The notes under the pieces: model-generated
What the model was told of the DNA's origin: nothing
What the model saw: the letters and a program-made list of their open reading frames with translations, nothing else
Databases searched by the model: none
Assembly: GCF_028769735.1 (NCBI RefSeq)
Contig: NC_088171.1
Span: forward strand, 142,683,917 to 142,747,916
DNA: 64,000 nucleotides
Direction of reading: 5' to 3'
Source of the DNA: Zonotrichia leucophrys gambelii
Lineage: Eukaryota > Chordata > Aves > Passeriformes > Passerellidae
Shown: in pieces, positions 10,536 through 22,878 of the stretch
Position numbering within the stretch: the first letter of the stretch is position 1
How the letters are laid out: each line of letters starts with the position of its first letter
Position numbers and translations under genes: made by a program

Positions 10536-13500
10536 TTTGGTTTTGGTAAGGAACTTGTATATGGTGGATCCAGATGTGGCTGCAAGCAGACTAAGGCAGC
10601 TATTTCAGACCGTACATTTTATACCAGACTCGAAGCAGAGACCATGAAGGAAAAACATTTTGACTTGCAGGAGAGCTATGCAGGGATATTTTTTTTTAAA
10701 TTCTGAAATACTAGTCATTAGTGCAGGAGTGTACCAGCTAGGAGGAAATAGGTAACCATTCTCTAGGAATATATTCAAGCCCACCAAGAAAATGCCTCTG
10801 CTTAAATTATTTATCTAGTATTTTAACAGCTCATTGCTCCAGAATGTATTTTCTTCTCATCTTCATCAGTTTAATCCTGAAAGGTGCTGAAGAGGCACTT
10901 GATTTTCACATGCCTAAGGGTGTGGAACCATAATGAGCTTTTCTCAGCTCTAAATCTTAAAATCTCTTTTTCTTTGCAGCAGTAGCACAATGTAATCAAA
11001 GTGCTGATGTATGGACAGAGAGCTCTTTGAAGGACATTATCACCTTAGTTGTGTTTCCATCTAAGTGACCCTCCTAGGAGGGTGCACCTTTGTGACACCA
11101 AGAACTTCTCTCCAACCCTCTGAATTGTAATTCATGGTGCCTGCAGATACCAGATATTCAGCTGGGATATAAATTATATGGGCCAGGAACTAGAACACTG
11201 CTTTTGTTCATGGTCCCTCCACAGCCTTCAGCTGGGTCAGAGGTTAAATGTAAATTCCATGGAAGCATACCAAGACTCAGTCTATCAAAAATTAATCTCT
11301 CTTCTGGGATATTTTCCAGCCTGTATATTGATTTTTTTTTTTTAGAAGTGATGAATCTGATGAACTACCATGCAGTAATGGCTTTCATAGTAATTGTGGC
11401 ATTTAGGACCAGGCTGTTTGGATAAGAGCTGCCAAACTGAATCCATATCTTCCACAGCAGGATCTCTGGGAAAAAAAGGGGAGGAAAGAAGGGATAATGG
11501 GCAAGAAATAAGGCATGAAGTCCTGGTGTAATTGTATAGTACAAAAATGTTGGAGTGGGAGTAGAAGCATTTTTCCTCTGGTACATCTCCTGGTGCTACA
11601 GGGATACTGCAATAATTTAATTTGTCAGGGTTTTAAAAAGAGTGTTGTGAGGCAAGGCAGTGAGGAGCCATAAATGTTATTTGAAGTCTGAAGAATGATG
11701 CTTTTCTTGACAGATTCAAGAACTTGAAGAGTTTTCTTTCCTTATTGTGCCCAAAGGGAGGGTGAGAGTCCTGGCAGAGCATCCTTCTGAAGGGCTCAGT
11801 CAGGGAATGCCTCAGCTGGTGCAGAGGCAAGAGGATGAGAGCAACACTGCACTGCAAAGAGCTTTCTGTCCATGTACTGCAAATACCACAGCAAGAGACG
11901 TGGTCACTGTGTGATCAGCTCTCAGGAAAGAAAAGCACCAGGTTTGGAATCTTATTTTGTAGAAAAAGGCATAGCAAGAATTCATGGTTGAGTGAAAATA
12001 CAAGATGAATTCAAAGGGTAATTAGTTAAGTGTTTTTAATATTGAGATTTGCTGTTGGAATGAGCTGAAGAGAACAGTGGACCTATCAAACCCTAATACC
12101 CTCATATCCAAGTTGATTATCTTTCTAGGAGACAGACAGATGCCAAAGAGAAATCAGTAGAAAAATTCAAGGGCAGCTGGGAAGAAAAAGCAGTCTTTGG
12201 GTGCCAGATGAGAAGAAATTACATATCCTAGCTTTAAACTGGTTTTTATTAGTACTTGAATATTCTAGTGAATGTTTTCAACATAAAACATTCTAAGCAA
12301 TGTCAAGCTTTTATATTATTTATAAATGCCAAAATAAACATCACATCTCTTTTCTCTGTTTTGTGATTTTCAGGAAAAGAGTGAAATATCTGATTAAGCC
12401 TCAGGGGACACAGACCTTCATTACTGTTTCAGCCACAGGTCACCCTCTCACATGCTCTTTTTCTCACATTCAACAGTGAAAAGGCAGACAAAATCTGGAA
12501 AACCTGCAGAGCAATAGGTCTCTAACTCAAACTTCTGACTATCTTTCTTCTCTCTTGTCTCTATGAACAATTTGTCTTTTCCTCCTCCCACCATGGATGA
12601 TATGAAATCCCTAAACTCAAGGTCTATCATGCTCCTGCAGATCTTGGTGAATCCATTCCTAATGTATAGGACTAGCTTATCTTTATCCCCCCACCAAAAT
12701 CCTGTGGCAATTGATTTCAAGATTTAGTGGGGGTAAGGCATATGAGAAAACTGATCACTTTTTTGCTTTTAAATGTGGTGGCTAAAGAGCAGTTAGTCCC
12801 TCAATTTCTTGTGTTATGAAAACCAGCAGAGAGTCTAAGCTGTTTTCTTCACATTTTCCATTACTCTGTGTCTTTGATTATTCAGTTGTTTCTTGTATGG
12901 CAACTCCTCTCTGTTGCTGATCATCTCTGCCATGCTTCCCTGCAAGTTTTCTACTTCTAACATCAGTTGCTGACCTGAAACTACCAGAGACAAAGACAGC
13001 TCTAGACACACCAAAGGATTTGAACATAATGTCATAATGAAATTTTTTTAATCTGCTTTTTTTTCAGTGATTTTCAATTTGCTTTTTTCAGAGTCACTGC
13101 ATGAATAATTACTGCAAGATCACTTTTCTCAGTGGTAAAATCTGATTTAGAGGCTATCACTCTATCTAGATAGAGTTGTGTTTGGTTTTGTTTCTGTTCA
13201 TAACTTTAGATTTATCTTTGCTGAATTATATTTTTATGTTATCACCCAGCTACTTTACATCTTATGACTCTTCCCCAGCTCTTCCAAGGCTTCTTGATTT
13301 TAATCAACATGTGAACAAATAGTCAGTTTCCATTCTGCCAGGGCACACAAGGTGCCCAGAAACTTGCAGCTTCCTGTATTGCTCCATGGGCATGTGCCTT
13401 ATAAAAACTCTCAGGATACTCCAATAGGGCTTAGAGATTTGTTAGAGACAATACCACCAGCTTGGAGTGAGAGAGCACCACGAAAAGGAAAAGTCTGAAT

Positions 13501-13989
13501 TTATAAATATTTCTGGTTTTCCCTAGTTTTCCAAGACAATTTGGCCTGATGAGTGGTTAGTTGTGTTCCTCTTTCAGGTGAACACCCATGATCTGACTCC
13601 AGAAGGGGAATGGTTGAATGAATACAGGGAACACTGAACTGCTCATTGTACTCCAATAAATTCTGAATCTTTAAGAAATATACTCTGTAGTTCATAAAAT
13701 TCATCTGCACAAAAGGCATGCACTTTGTTATGCACTGCTCAGTGCTTGGTTTGGTCACAGCAGATGGAGCATGCATGTTCCCACCATGGCACCAGCTGAG
13801 TTTTCTGGCTTCTCAGACAGGGAAAACAGACATAATTCCTGATGTGACAGAGCTAAGAGGGTGGTTGTGTCTTCACAGTCCTCATCCAGCTTAGTAGGGT
13901 CTCACTTATTTGAATTCACGAGGTATTTCAGCCTCTACAAAGCCCATATGATAACATAAATTAGAATATGAGAGATCCTATCAGTCAAG
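10536..13989. other. Unique non-coding DNA
   Basis: No gene or transposon is recognised. It holds a 14-bp palindrome CCCTCCTAGGAGGG (11069-11082) and an 18-bp perfect palindrome (13159-13176). Open frames here, all under 95 codons, show no recognisable domain. Confidence 0.55.
13159..13176. repeat. 18-bp perfect palindrome
   Basis: ACTCTATCTAGATAGAGT equals its own reverse complement with no spacer. A perfect 18-mer palindrome is expected about 0.25 times by chance in 64 kb of balanced sequence, so it is mildly unusual. No known binding site is claimed. Confidence 0.85.
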
Positions 13990-14964
13990 ACAGCCAACTA
14001 AACTAATGTTTGAAAATAGGACTGTGCCAATTGGACTGAACTTGCCAGCGACGACAGTGATCGTTTTGGGGTTGTGTCCATTGGATCATTTTGGTTAACA
14101 GCATCCTTGCCATTAGAGGGCACCAAATGACTTTACAATCTGCCTCTCTCCCACGAGCCTGGGATTTGTACCCAGCCCATGCAGAGGCCGAGTTCTGCCT
14201 TCTTGAGCCACAACGCAAAAGGTTTTGGTGTCATACTTGCTGTGTGTCAGTGTCCTCCACTCGACTGTTTTGGCCCCAAAGCCCACCGGTGTCTCTGGCA
14301 AGTTTTCCAAACTGTCTTATTTCTGAGGGGAAGATGCACAGCCTCCCTGTGGCAAGTGGCATACAGGGAAAATCTTATTTACATACACTTCTTTCCCTGT
14401 CAGGCATATAGCCTTTGGGAATAGAAGATACACTGTAGAAACAGCGATAAACCTGTGAGGTTTGAAGGGCATGACAGGGAATGACACCTATTAAAAGATA
14501 AATGAGGTGAAAAGCATGGAATGGATAACGGCTGTTACGACACTGCCTTACTGTTGTTATCCAGTTATTCTTCTCAGCTACAATTTACATTTGCTGGTAT
14601 TTGTCTCTTTTGCCTTGGTCGCCTTATTCTTGGGTATGTTTTTCTGTGTCTGTTGTTTTGATCACTTTACACCTTTTAGTTACGTGAATAGCTTCAGTCG
14701 GACTGTGGCTACAGAGGCTGACAAAGGAAGGGGCAGACAGCACAGAGAAGACTCTGATGAAAACTTTTCCTTCTGGATCATAGCTGAGGATTCTGGGCTA
14801 AGATTCAGTCAAAACCTTGACCCAGAATTGGGGTTAAGACAAAGCCTAGAGCTGAAGTTGGGAGTGGGCTCCAGAGGGGCTGCTGGAGGATATTCAGTTT
14901 GCTAAGCATCTTCTGACAAGTGATACATAGGCTCCTGTTAATATTTAATAGAAAAAAAAAAAAA
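13990..14964 (+). other. CpG-retaining segment with a 132-codon open frame and A13 tail
   Basis: I do not recognise this segment. It has 14 CpG dinucleotides between about 13990 and 14720, against only one or two per 700 bp in the neighbouring sequence. It contains an open frame at 14507-14905 (132 codons). Its residues about 17-50 are strongly hydrophobic and could be one or two membrane passes ending in CVCC. A hydrophilic stretch (RGRQHREDSDENFSFW) and an unstructured C-terminus follow. Shorter frames at 14091-14411 and 14179-14424 lie upstream in other phases. About 46 bp after the stop is an A13 run (14952-14964) preceded by AATATTTAATAG. It may be an old retrocopy with a poly(A) tail, a conserved non-coding element or chance. 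No target-site duplication was found. Coding status is unsupported. Confidence 0.25.
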
Positions 14965-16734
14965 GTAGGCTTCAGTCTTTAGGGAAAGTGGAACAAGGCC
15001 AAGCAATTAGTCAGACTGCTGGGAACCTGGAGTAGCTCTGCTAAAATTAAATGAGTTGCTGTGGCTGTGATTTACTCTATTTCACAGCCTTTTAATTCTG
15101 TTCAGTTTGGCAGGGTTATCCCAGATCTATACCAGGGTGAGAGGTCATTTGACTTTGTTCTGAGAGCAAAATCTGGTGCAGCTAAATATAAGGACAGCAG
15201 TATGTTTTATTATGGAACAGAGTCCTACAACCTCTAAATTATGTCACCTGCTGTGGATCTTCACTGTAAGTTCTTAAATATTTGAATAACGAGGTATTTC
15301 TGAAACAGTTCTGACTGCCTGTGAGGATCAAAGTGTGATGTTGACATTAGTATTCTTTGAAGGGGAGAACTCATCAGTGTTTGGGAACTTTTTCCCTTGC
15401 TTTGCTTCTGGTGGTTATGTGAGATAAAGCAGTGCCAACTTCTTTGAAAACAGAGAAGAAGAAAGAGAACCAGCACTTGCATGAGCATCTCTCAAAAAGT
15501 CCAAAGAACTTTGGTTAATCCCAGCTGAATTTGCAATGCTGAAAAATATCTCTTCAGGGAAGGACCAGATTTCTTTTTAAAACTGCAATCAACAATGTAT
15601 AGAGGAGGAAAAACAAAACTACAGGGTACAACAGTTTTAGGAATGAGTTATGTGTATCTGAGTTCAAGGAATGATGGAAATTTACATTTTAGGTTTTAAT
15701 AACAAGAATCCAAATTACAACTTTTATCCTTGAGTATAAAAATAGATTTATCTAGAAAGTATCCTTTCTATTGTCTATTAGTGAAAGTGATACACCAAGG
15801 TGGGATTTATATCTGCCACTTTTAGGTGCCTACAACACATATGTGTGTGGATGAGGTGTCTAAACACCTCTAAAGATCCAGTCAATAAAATAAATTACAT
15901 TCAGGATGTGATCCACTGGATCAGATGTGAATGCATTTTACTTTGAAAGTACACTCTAAATTATATCAAGTAACTCACCACTGACTAAAAGCTGCTTAAG
16001 CAGTGAATATAAACTAGATGCTTGCACTGGAAACACATCCACTTTTTGGAATCCTGCTTTTAGCATCTCTGAAGCTGCTTATTTGGAAGAAATACCAAAC
16101 CATCAATACTAGAAAATGTGTTGAGTACTTCTATATCAGTTTTACAATACAGTAATAGTTGTCAAAAACATTGTGAGGAAAATTGTTACTAAGGATTTTG
16201 TGGTTGGAGGATGGATGTTTCAAAAGTGCAGTGTAAATACAGGTGCTTGGACAGCATTCAGGTCAAGTGCACTGGCAAAGGACAGGGTCCCCCTTGTACG
16301 GACGGGTCTGGTCAACTCTGAGACCTGAGGAATAAGTGGAGGAAGAGAAAAAAAAATTGACAAAATTCCTGAACAAGGAGTTTGAATTGATAGGTTTGGG
16401 CTGTGAGTCTGACATCTTCATTCTCCTCCCTAGACACTACCAAAAAAAAAAAAAACAAAACCAAAACAAGAAACCAAACAAAACAGGTATGTCTTCAGCA
16501 GAACTACATTGCAGAAACTCAGGTTCATTCAAATGTCTAAAAATCTTCCAAGGCCCAGAGTAAACATCTAAACATTTCCATGTATTGTACCATTTACCTG
16601 TCAAAACTAAGAATGGCAATTGAAATGCTGGCATTTTGAAAGTCACACATCAGGTAAGGAGTCCAGCACTGTGGCTTCAAACTCTGAGTCTCCTAAATTA
16701 CAACACCATACCTAGCAAATCCTACCCCTCTCTC

Positions 16735-16880
16735 CCCCGCAAAAAACCCCAAAAAACCAATAAGAACAAAACAAAACTAAACTAAACTAAACTAAACTAA
16801 ACTAAACTAAACTAAACTAAACAAAAAAAAAAAAAAAACCAACCAAACAAAACCCAACCAAACACAAAAACCCAAAACCC
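16735..16880. repeat. (ACTAA)9 microsatellite within an A/C-rich tract
   Basis: Nine perfect tandem copies of ACTAA occupy 16776-16820. They are flanked by A-rich and CCAAAC-type low-complexity sequence on both sides, including an A16 run at 16823-16838. A smaller related A/C tract lies at 16441-16484. A perfect 9-copy pentamer is likely length-polymorphic. Confidence 0.92.
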
Positions 16881-17728
16881 TACAATCTTGGTGGTTTAAT
16901 CTTAACACTACTTCAAGATGGAAAGATAATCTGGCTGCATGGTCCTTGTGCTCACAAAAAGAGTTAATTTCTAGATAACATGCTTTTTTTCTCTCAAAAA
17001 TAGGCAAAGCTCTGCAAGCAGTCACTTGTCCAGCTTGTCAGACAGGCCAAGTTCTGTGTTGTTCTGTGTTTTTAACCTTCTGCCTTTTTCAGTACTTTTC
17101 TCTGCCCACACAGATGTTGTTAATGGACCTGACAGTTGATTTCAGGAGGATGAGATCTATCAATCAGTATCTTGAAGCATTCCTTCTGAAGCAAATAAGA
17201 TAAACTCTTTTCCAGGTATCTCAGGTTTATTTATTCCTGGAAGCATGATGGCTGCACATCTTCTAATTGTGTGGATTCCGTTTTGAGGGAAAAATTGTGC
17301 TGAATATAAAAAAACATGAGAACTGTTCAGTCATATAAAGTTCCATTCCACATCTTGTAAATCCCATAGTCTAGGGAAGATGCATCTGTTGTCAAGGTCC
17401 CATGCAGATGCAGATAAAATTTTCTTTGGCCAACTGACATCCATGGTTTGGCTTGCTTTAGGGCTAGGAATTTCAGAAAAAGCCCTTTGAAGTTTACTTC
17501 TATACAAGTGACTCTGATGATAAAGGCTGAGCTTTGGATCTTAGAAAGTGGAGAATAGTTCAAGGAACTGTTTTAAAAATGTATGCTTAAAACCAGCTTC
17601 TAAAACTTGAAAAAATATGGTGATACATATGAGGAACCTATTTTTATACAAATGCTCAGTGCCTCTAATTTTTATTGGCATCTTTAAATTAATTTCTCAA
17701 GTTGTGTAACAAAAATCAGACACTGTGT

Positions 17729-17870
17729 AACAAAAAACCACCACCCCCCCAAAAAAAATCAAAATATAACCAAAAACCCCCAAACAAACCAAACCAACCA
17801 ACCAACCAACTAAACAAACAAACAAAACCAAACAAAAATCTCAAATCAAACCAAACCAAAACAAAAAAGT
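17729..17870. repeat. A/C-rich low-complexity tract with (CCAA)n
   Basis: A run of ACAAAAAACC, C8, CAAACAAACC, CCAACCAACCAACC and AAACAAAC motifs. The open frame crossing it at 17702-17980 is rich in K, N, P and Q only because of the repeat and is not a gene. Confidence 0.85.
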
Positions 17871-19388
17871 TGAAAATCTCACCAATTCACTATTCTAATC
17901 TTACATGCATCTCTGTGCTTCAGGATGGGATTATGTGGCTTCACAATGAATGGGTTTGCGCTAGGGTGATATTATGGTAGTAAAACAAACTCTACAAACT
18001 AATGACTCCCAACCCAAGTCACATTAGGATGAGGAAGAGCATGACAAACTCAGTTTTCAGACAAACTTCTAAGATTTTGTTGCACATTGGAGAGCCCTTA
18101 GAGTTAACATCATCTTGGAAAGGTGCTTGTTTCCCTTCTGACCCCCACGATGCCTGCTTTTCCCTGATGCACACTTTCTCTATAAATGTGCTTGGATATT
18201 ATTTGATTCTCTGTGGAACATGCCAGGATCTGTGGCATTCATGGTCCCCCTGCTGGTAGCCCCAACCCAGGCCTGGCAGAGGACTGCCTTCTTGCCCTAC
18301 AGCTGCTCTGGGATCCCTCTGACCTCAGGACAAGGAAAGGTGAAAAGCAAGTAAATCTTAAAAAAAAAATTATAAAATATATATTTCTATTCTACCACAT
18401 CCCACATAGACAACATAATTTCCGAAGTGATAAAGAAATCACAGCAATCAATCAAGACAGCTCTCATTCCTGCTCTCCATATATTAAATCCTCCTTCATT
18501 TTGTTTCTTTTTATCCACTTTTCTCTCTGTGACTTTTGCGGTAGAGGGTAGGAAGAAATTTATAACAGTGCTAAAATTGATTCTTTTGGGCAATGCACTA
18601 CTGCACTGTGCTTTGTTCAGATCACCTCCAGCAGGCAGGCCATCAGTCTGTGCCCTCTGGGAGGCTGACCTGGGAGGCACTGGAAGTGGGCAGCTCCTCT
18701 GGGACATCCTGCAGGCAGGGTCTCTGGGAAAGGCACTCTGCTCTCCTGGCTTGCCCAGAGCCTACACACACATGCATATTCATGACTGGTTATTCTTTCA
18801 GGCAAAAGAGAAAATTTCTTTAGAAAATTACAGCAGCAGAACAGGGCTGTGCTTTCAAGTATTTTGTCTTTCCCAAAAGAAAATAGCTGATGCCATGAAA
18901 AGTTTTGTGCAGCCATAAATGCGCTCAACTGTGCTGTAATGTTTCATGGAGGGGGAATTTTCTTTCCCAGCCCAGCTGCTGAATAGTTTGTGCCTCCAGG
19001 CTCCACGAGGAATTGAGAAATAGGACCAGGCATCATGCTAATTTTTATCATTTTTCCCCCCATTTGCAATAATCTGGGACACAGAGATTCTCCCATGTGG
19101 CAGAGCACTCCTTCCTTCCTCCAGTTGGAAATCACATGTGCAGACACAGGTACACAAACACATATTTTTGAAACTCATCTCTCCTTCAAGACATTTTTAT
19201 GAGGAAGTGTTTTGGAAGAAAGTGTCCGCACCTACCTACACACGACAGTCTGATCAATGTTTTTTACAGGGCATTGCAGTCGGCCTGGGACTAATGCTGA
19301 CTCTAAATGGTAACAATATATAAATGAAAACACACCTGTTTAAGTTTCCTCTTTCTGCTTATATATACATTTATTGTGGCTCTTTTCC

Positions 19389-19427
19389 TTTTTTTTTTTG
19401 GTTTTTTTTTTTTTTTGTTTTTTTTTT

Positions 19428-19469
<42 letters not shown>
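19389..19469. repeat. Poly(T) tract with a pure T40 run
   Basis: About 80 bp of T is interrupted only by GG and G, ending in 40 consecutive T (19430-19469). It could be the poly(A) tail of a minus-strand retrocopy, but the right flank has no AATAAA complement (TTTATT) within 30 bp and no recognisable body. It could also be a simple expansion. The length may be unreliable in sequencing. The K-rich and F-rich frames across it are artefacts. Confidence 0.85.
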
Positions 19470-21221
19470 CCTTTTTCCACCAGAAAATGCTTCACTCAGT
19501 AAAAAGTGATCTGATATGGAAGCTGGGAAATTTGGGATTTTCCGCTTTGACCAGGACATCTCAGAAGATGAGTGGAAATTTCAGATCTTAGGTTTTCCGT
19601 GAAATGTTTAGATTATCTAGTCAGCCATTGACAAAAGAACAAAACCTTCTTGTGTTTAGAAGCAAGTGTATAATTTTTTGTAATATGCAATTAATTAGGC
19701 ACTTATATGCAAATAAGTAAAGATAATTTTCCTAAATTCAGCTGACTTGTATTCTTTGGCCAGAGGATAAAACTAGTAATGTTTTCAAGAGTCTCTTCAA
19801 CAATGTTAAATCCTATAAATCCTTAATTATTTTTAATGCTTTTTTTATAGGGAGGATGTTCTACTTCAAGACCAGTGTTAACCCTCTGTCCTGTGTTTTC
19901 CCTTGCTTTTTGTTATAGTTGTACCTTGTGACTCTGAATTCCCCATTGTCTCTGGATGTAGAGGAATGGTCAGATCAATGAAAGCCATTTTTAGTGATAT
20001 TTTTTTGAGTTTCTATATTCCTGTAATTCATGGGTGATGAGGCTGGGAAGATCAAAATGTTTCTTTTATGCTTTCTCTATTTTTTTCTTTTTCATTCGTC
20101 ATGTTGATCCCACTGTCCTTTAGAGACTTCAAAGATCTGCAGTACCACATAGCACAGGAATTGAATTCTCTTCCTTGCTTTTCACCATCACCCAATGTAT
20201 CCTTACCACTGGAAAGGGCCACAAAAGGTTCTCCTTTTTGGCCTGTTTTATGGAAAGCAGCACTGTTTTGCCTGGATACAGATTTTGAAATGGTGTGGTG
20301 ATTTCTTATCTGTGTCTCTGTGCTTGCCCAGGAGCTGACCTCACAGTCCACAGCTTCATGGGCTGCTCCTTCCTCCACACAGGGCCTGTGGGGTCTGAGA
20401 AAGCTGCTTCTCAGGATTTCACTTTAGGCCATCAAGATCTCTTTTTTTATTTTTTATCATTAGAATGACCTTGGAGCTCAACGACACATTCCAGGCAAGG
20501 CTCCTGATACTGAGGAACTGGTCTCTAATGAGAGGAAGGAATTTGTCATTGCCTAACTAGAGTGTCCTTTGCAAGCTGAGACTTATTGCTCTGGGATGGT
20601 GTGTTCTAAGGCTTTCACAATCCTCTACTCATTTTCACACCTAAGAACAGCACAGAAGCAACTCTCTTGCTCCCAGAATTTCCGTCTACAGTCGGACATT
20701 GATTGTATATGGGAATAGGTTTTAAAATGGGAAGGCTTTAAAATGATCAGACACCTGCCTGCTTGTCTTGACCCTGACTCTCTCATGAAATTTGGTTATA
20801 TTTTTCTACATGTTCCAGAACTGATCGAGGCAGTTCTATTATAGAACCAAGTGTTATGAAATTGGTCTAAAGAAAGAAATAAATAGGACTGAGAAGTGTG
20901 TTTGTTATCTGATTTATAATATCTTGAACTCGCTCATTTGTAACGGTATCAGCGACTATAACTTATCAAAGAAAAAACACACTAAAATATTTAATAATGA
21001 AAATGGGTCCTTTGCTAAGCCTACATCTGCCACTGAGACCCGAGTTGAGTGTGTCATTACAACAGCAAGAGGCCAGGAACTCTGTTGGCTAGAGCCCCCT
21101 TTGCACTGAACCCTGACAGGAACCATCCCTGTCCGCTTCTCTGCCCGGTAGTGAACAGGTGATTTTGCTTGCAATGACTGAGGCTGGAATGAAGGATTCA
21201 GCCAGGATGGCCATGGCTGTG

Positions 21222-21290
21222 CCCAAACCAAACCAAAAAAACAAACAATCAAAAAAAACCCAGCAACACCCCTTCCCTCTCCCCCAACTC
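21222..21290. repeat. A/C-rich low-complexity tract
   Basis: CCAAACCAAACC, A7, CAAACAATC, A8 and then CCAGCAACACCCC with C/T-rich sequence. It is the same compositional type as the tracts at 8497-8587 and 17729-17870. Confidence 0.8.
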
Positions 21291-22840
21291 CCTCTTTTCA
21301 AGAATCATAGAAATTTATTTGTCTGGTGCCTGAAGAAACAACTACTTTCTTGCTGTTGCAAGATGATGGAGAAGCAGATGCATCAGTGTCTCTTCAGGTA
21401 TCTACAAGAGATGTGGAAAGATATGTTCAAATACATAAGAAAAAGAAAATTATCTTGGAGACCTGTGAGGATGAATTTTGAATGGATCATCCTTCTATAA
21501 ACACTGGAGCTGGAATTGAAGAAAATCTTTATCTTTCAGTTGTTGAGAATCAGCCCCATGAAAGTCTGTCATCTACAGCCAGTGAGGTCAGCAAGAGCTT
21601 TGGTCAGGCCCTTGCAAGCTCTGCTTTTTGCCTACAATTACTGAAAAAAAGAGCACAGACATCTGTGCCATGGTCCTCTAAGGACATGGGTTATCCATGG
21701 ACCAGGAATGGCCGCACTTTGGTGGAAGTTTTGATAAGTACAGGTATATGTTTTTTGATTCCAGAGGGTAAATTCATTCAAGTGTCAAATATTTTCATTA
21801 ACTCATTTTTCCATCTAGTTACCATCTAGTGTCTGGCTCAGAGGTTTTAGGGTTTGGATTTGGTTTTGGTTTTTTTTTGTTTTTTTTGGAGGGGGAACTT
21901 TTGCACTCATTTTTTGGTTAGGCTTTTGGGGTTATTTTAAACTGCAATTAGGAAATTAAATAATCTTTGCATGAAACTTCTTACTTGAGAAGGCCAACAT
22001 GGTACAGGACTTGTACACTCCATCACTGGTATAAATTGACTGTCAGCTTGGTGTCAAGTGGATATAAAAAATGAGTTGGATATCTATCTAGTCATACCAC
22101 TGAGAGGCTTTCAGATGTTCTGAAAACTAGTAAAAAAACTGCTCGATCCAACCTTTGGTGTAATCAGCAGAAAAACTGTTAGATTCTGATGGACAGAATC
22201 CATAATTAATTTTCCTTTAATTTCAGAATTTCTTCTTTTTCTAATTTCCATCTTGTCCAGAGAGAAGAATTCTCAAAAGCAGCAAAAAATTACGTTATTT
22301 TTAAAGACATGTGGGACACATTGTCAGTAGTTTGATTATTTCTTACCTATAGACCAAAACCACTCACCAAAAATGACCCTTTATAGTTTTCTCGGAGCTA
22401 AATATTTTAAATAGGTTGGGTAAAATTCATTTCTGAATCAAGATCACAGGACTAAGGAATAATCCCAAGGCCCTGTGCTAAACAGTTCCTATACAGTCAT
22501 CCATAGTCTGTGCTGCAGTGGTGAGACTAAACACACTGTACAATTAACTGCTGTCCTAGGAGCACACTGGTTTTCAGCAGTATAAACTTTTCTATGGCTT
22601 TGTCCTCTTTTCCAGCTCATGTAGAATAGCTAGAGCAATCTCAGCCCCATTAGAACCAAAGGTTTCAAGTTTTGAATTATGCTATCTTTGCTGCCATTTG
22701 TGTTACTCATGAGAACTCTTCTACAGCTGAGATAGCAATGGCATGAAAAATACACATCTGTCTCTGATTATAAAAATTTTCAGGATAACTGTGTCTTTTA
22801 CATCCATAGTTCCATTACCTGATGTTGTTTCATTTTGTTG

Positions 22841-22878
22841 ATTTTTTTTTCTTTTCTTTTTTCTTTTTTTTTCCCTTT
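22841..22878. repeat. C/T-rich low-complexity tract
   Basis: A pyrimidine tract of T9C, T4C, T6C and T10 blocks ending in CCCTTT. The frame at 22822-23076 begins in it and is not supported as a gene. Confidence 0.75.

Larger units (their letters stand above)
14965..19388. other. Unique non-coding DNA with several simple repeats
   Basis: No gene or transposon is recognised. The simple repeats at 16441-16484, 16735-16880 and 17729-17870 are listed separately or noted here. Moderately GC-rich patches at 18220-18330 and 18600-18770 give overlapping open frames on both strands (the longest is 163 codons at 18427-18918) without any recognisable domain. Confidence 0.55.

Noticed and set aside
17702..17980. 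92-codon frame rich in K, N, P, Q and T
   Set aside because: It is a direct translation of the A/C-rich simple repeat.
18427..18918. 163-codon plus-strand open frame, the longest in the window
   Set aside because: It has no recognisable domain, overlaps equally open frames on both strands, and is about the longest expected by chance in six frames of 64 kb.
19324..19591. Phenylalanine-rich or lysine-rich frames
   Set aside because: They are translations of the poly(T) tract and carry no information.
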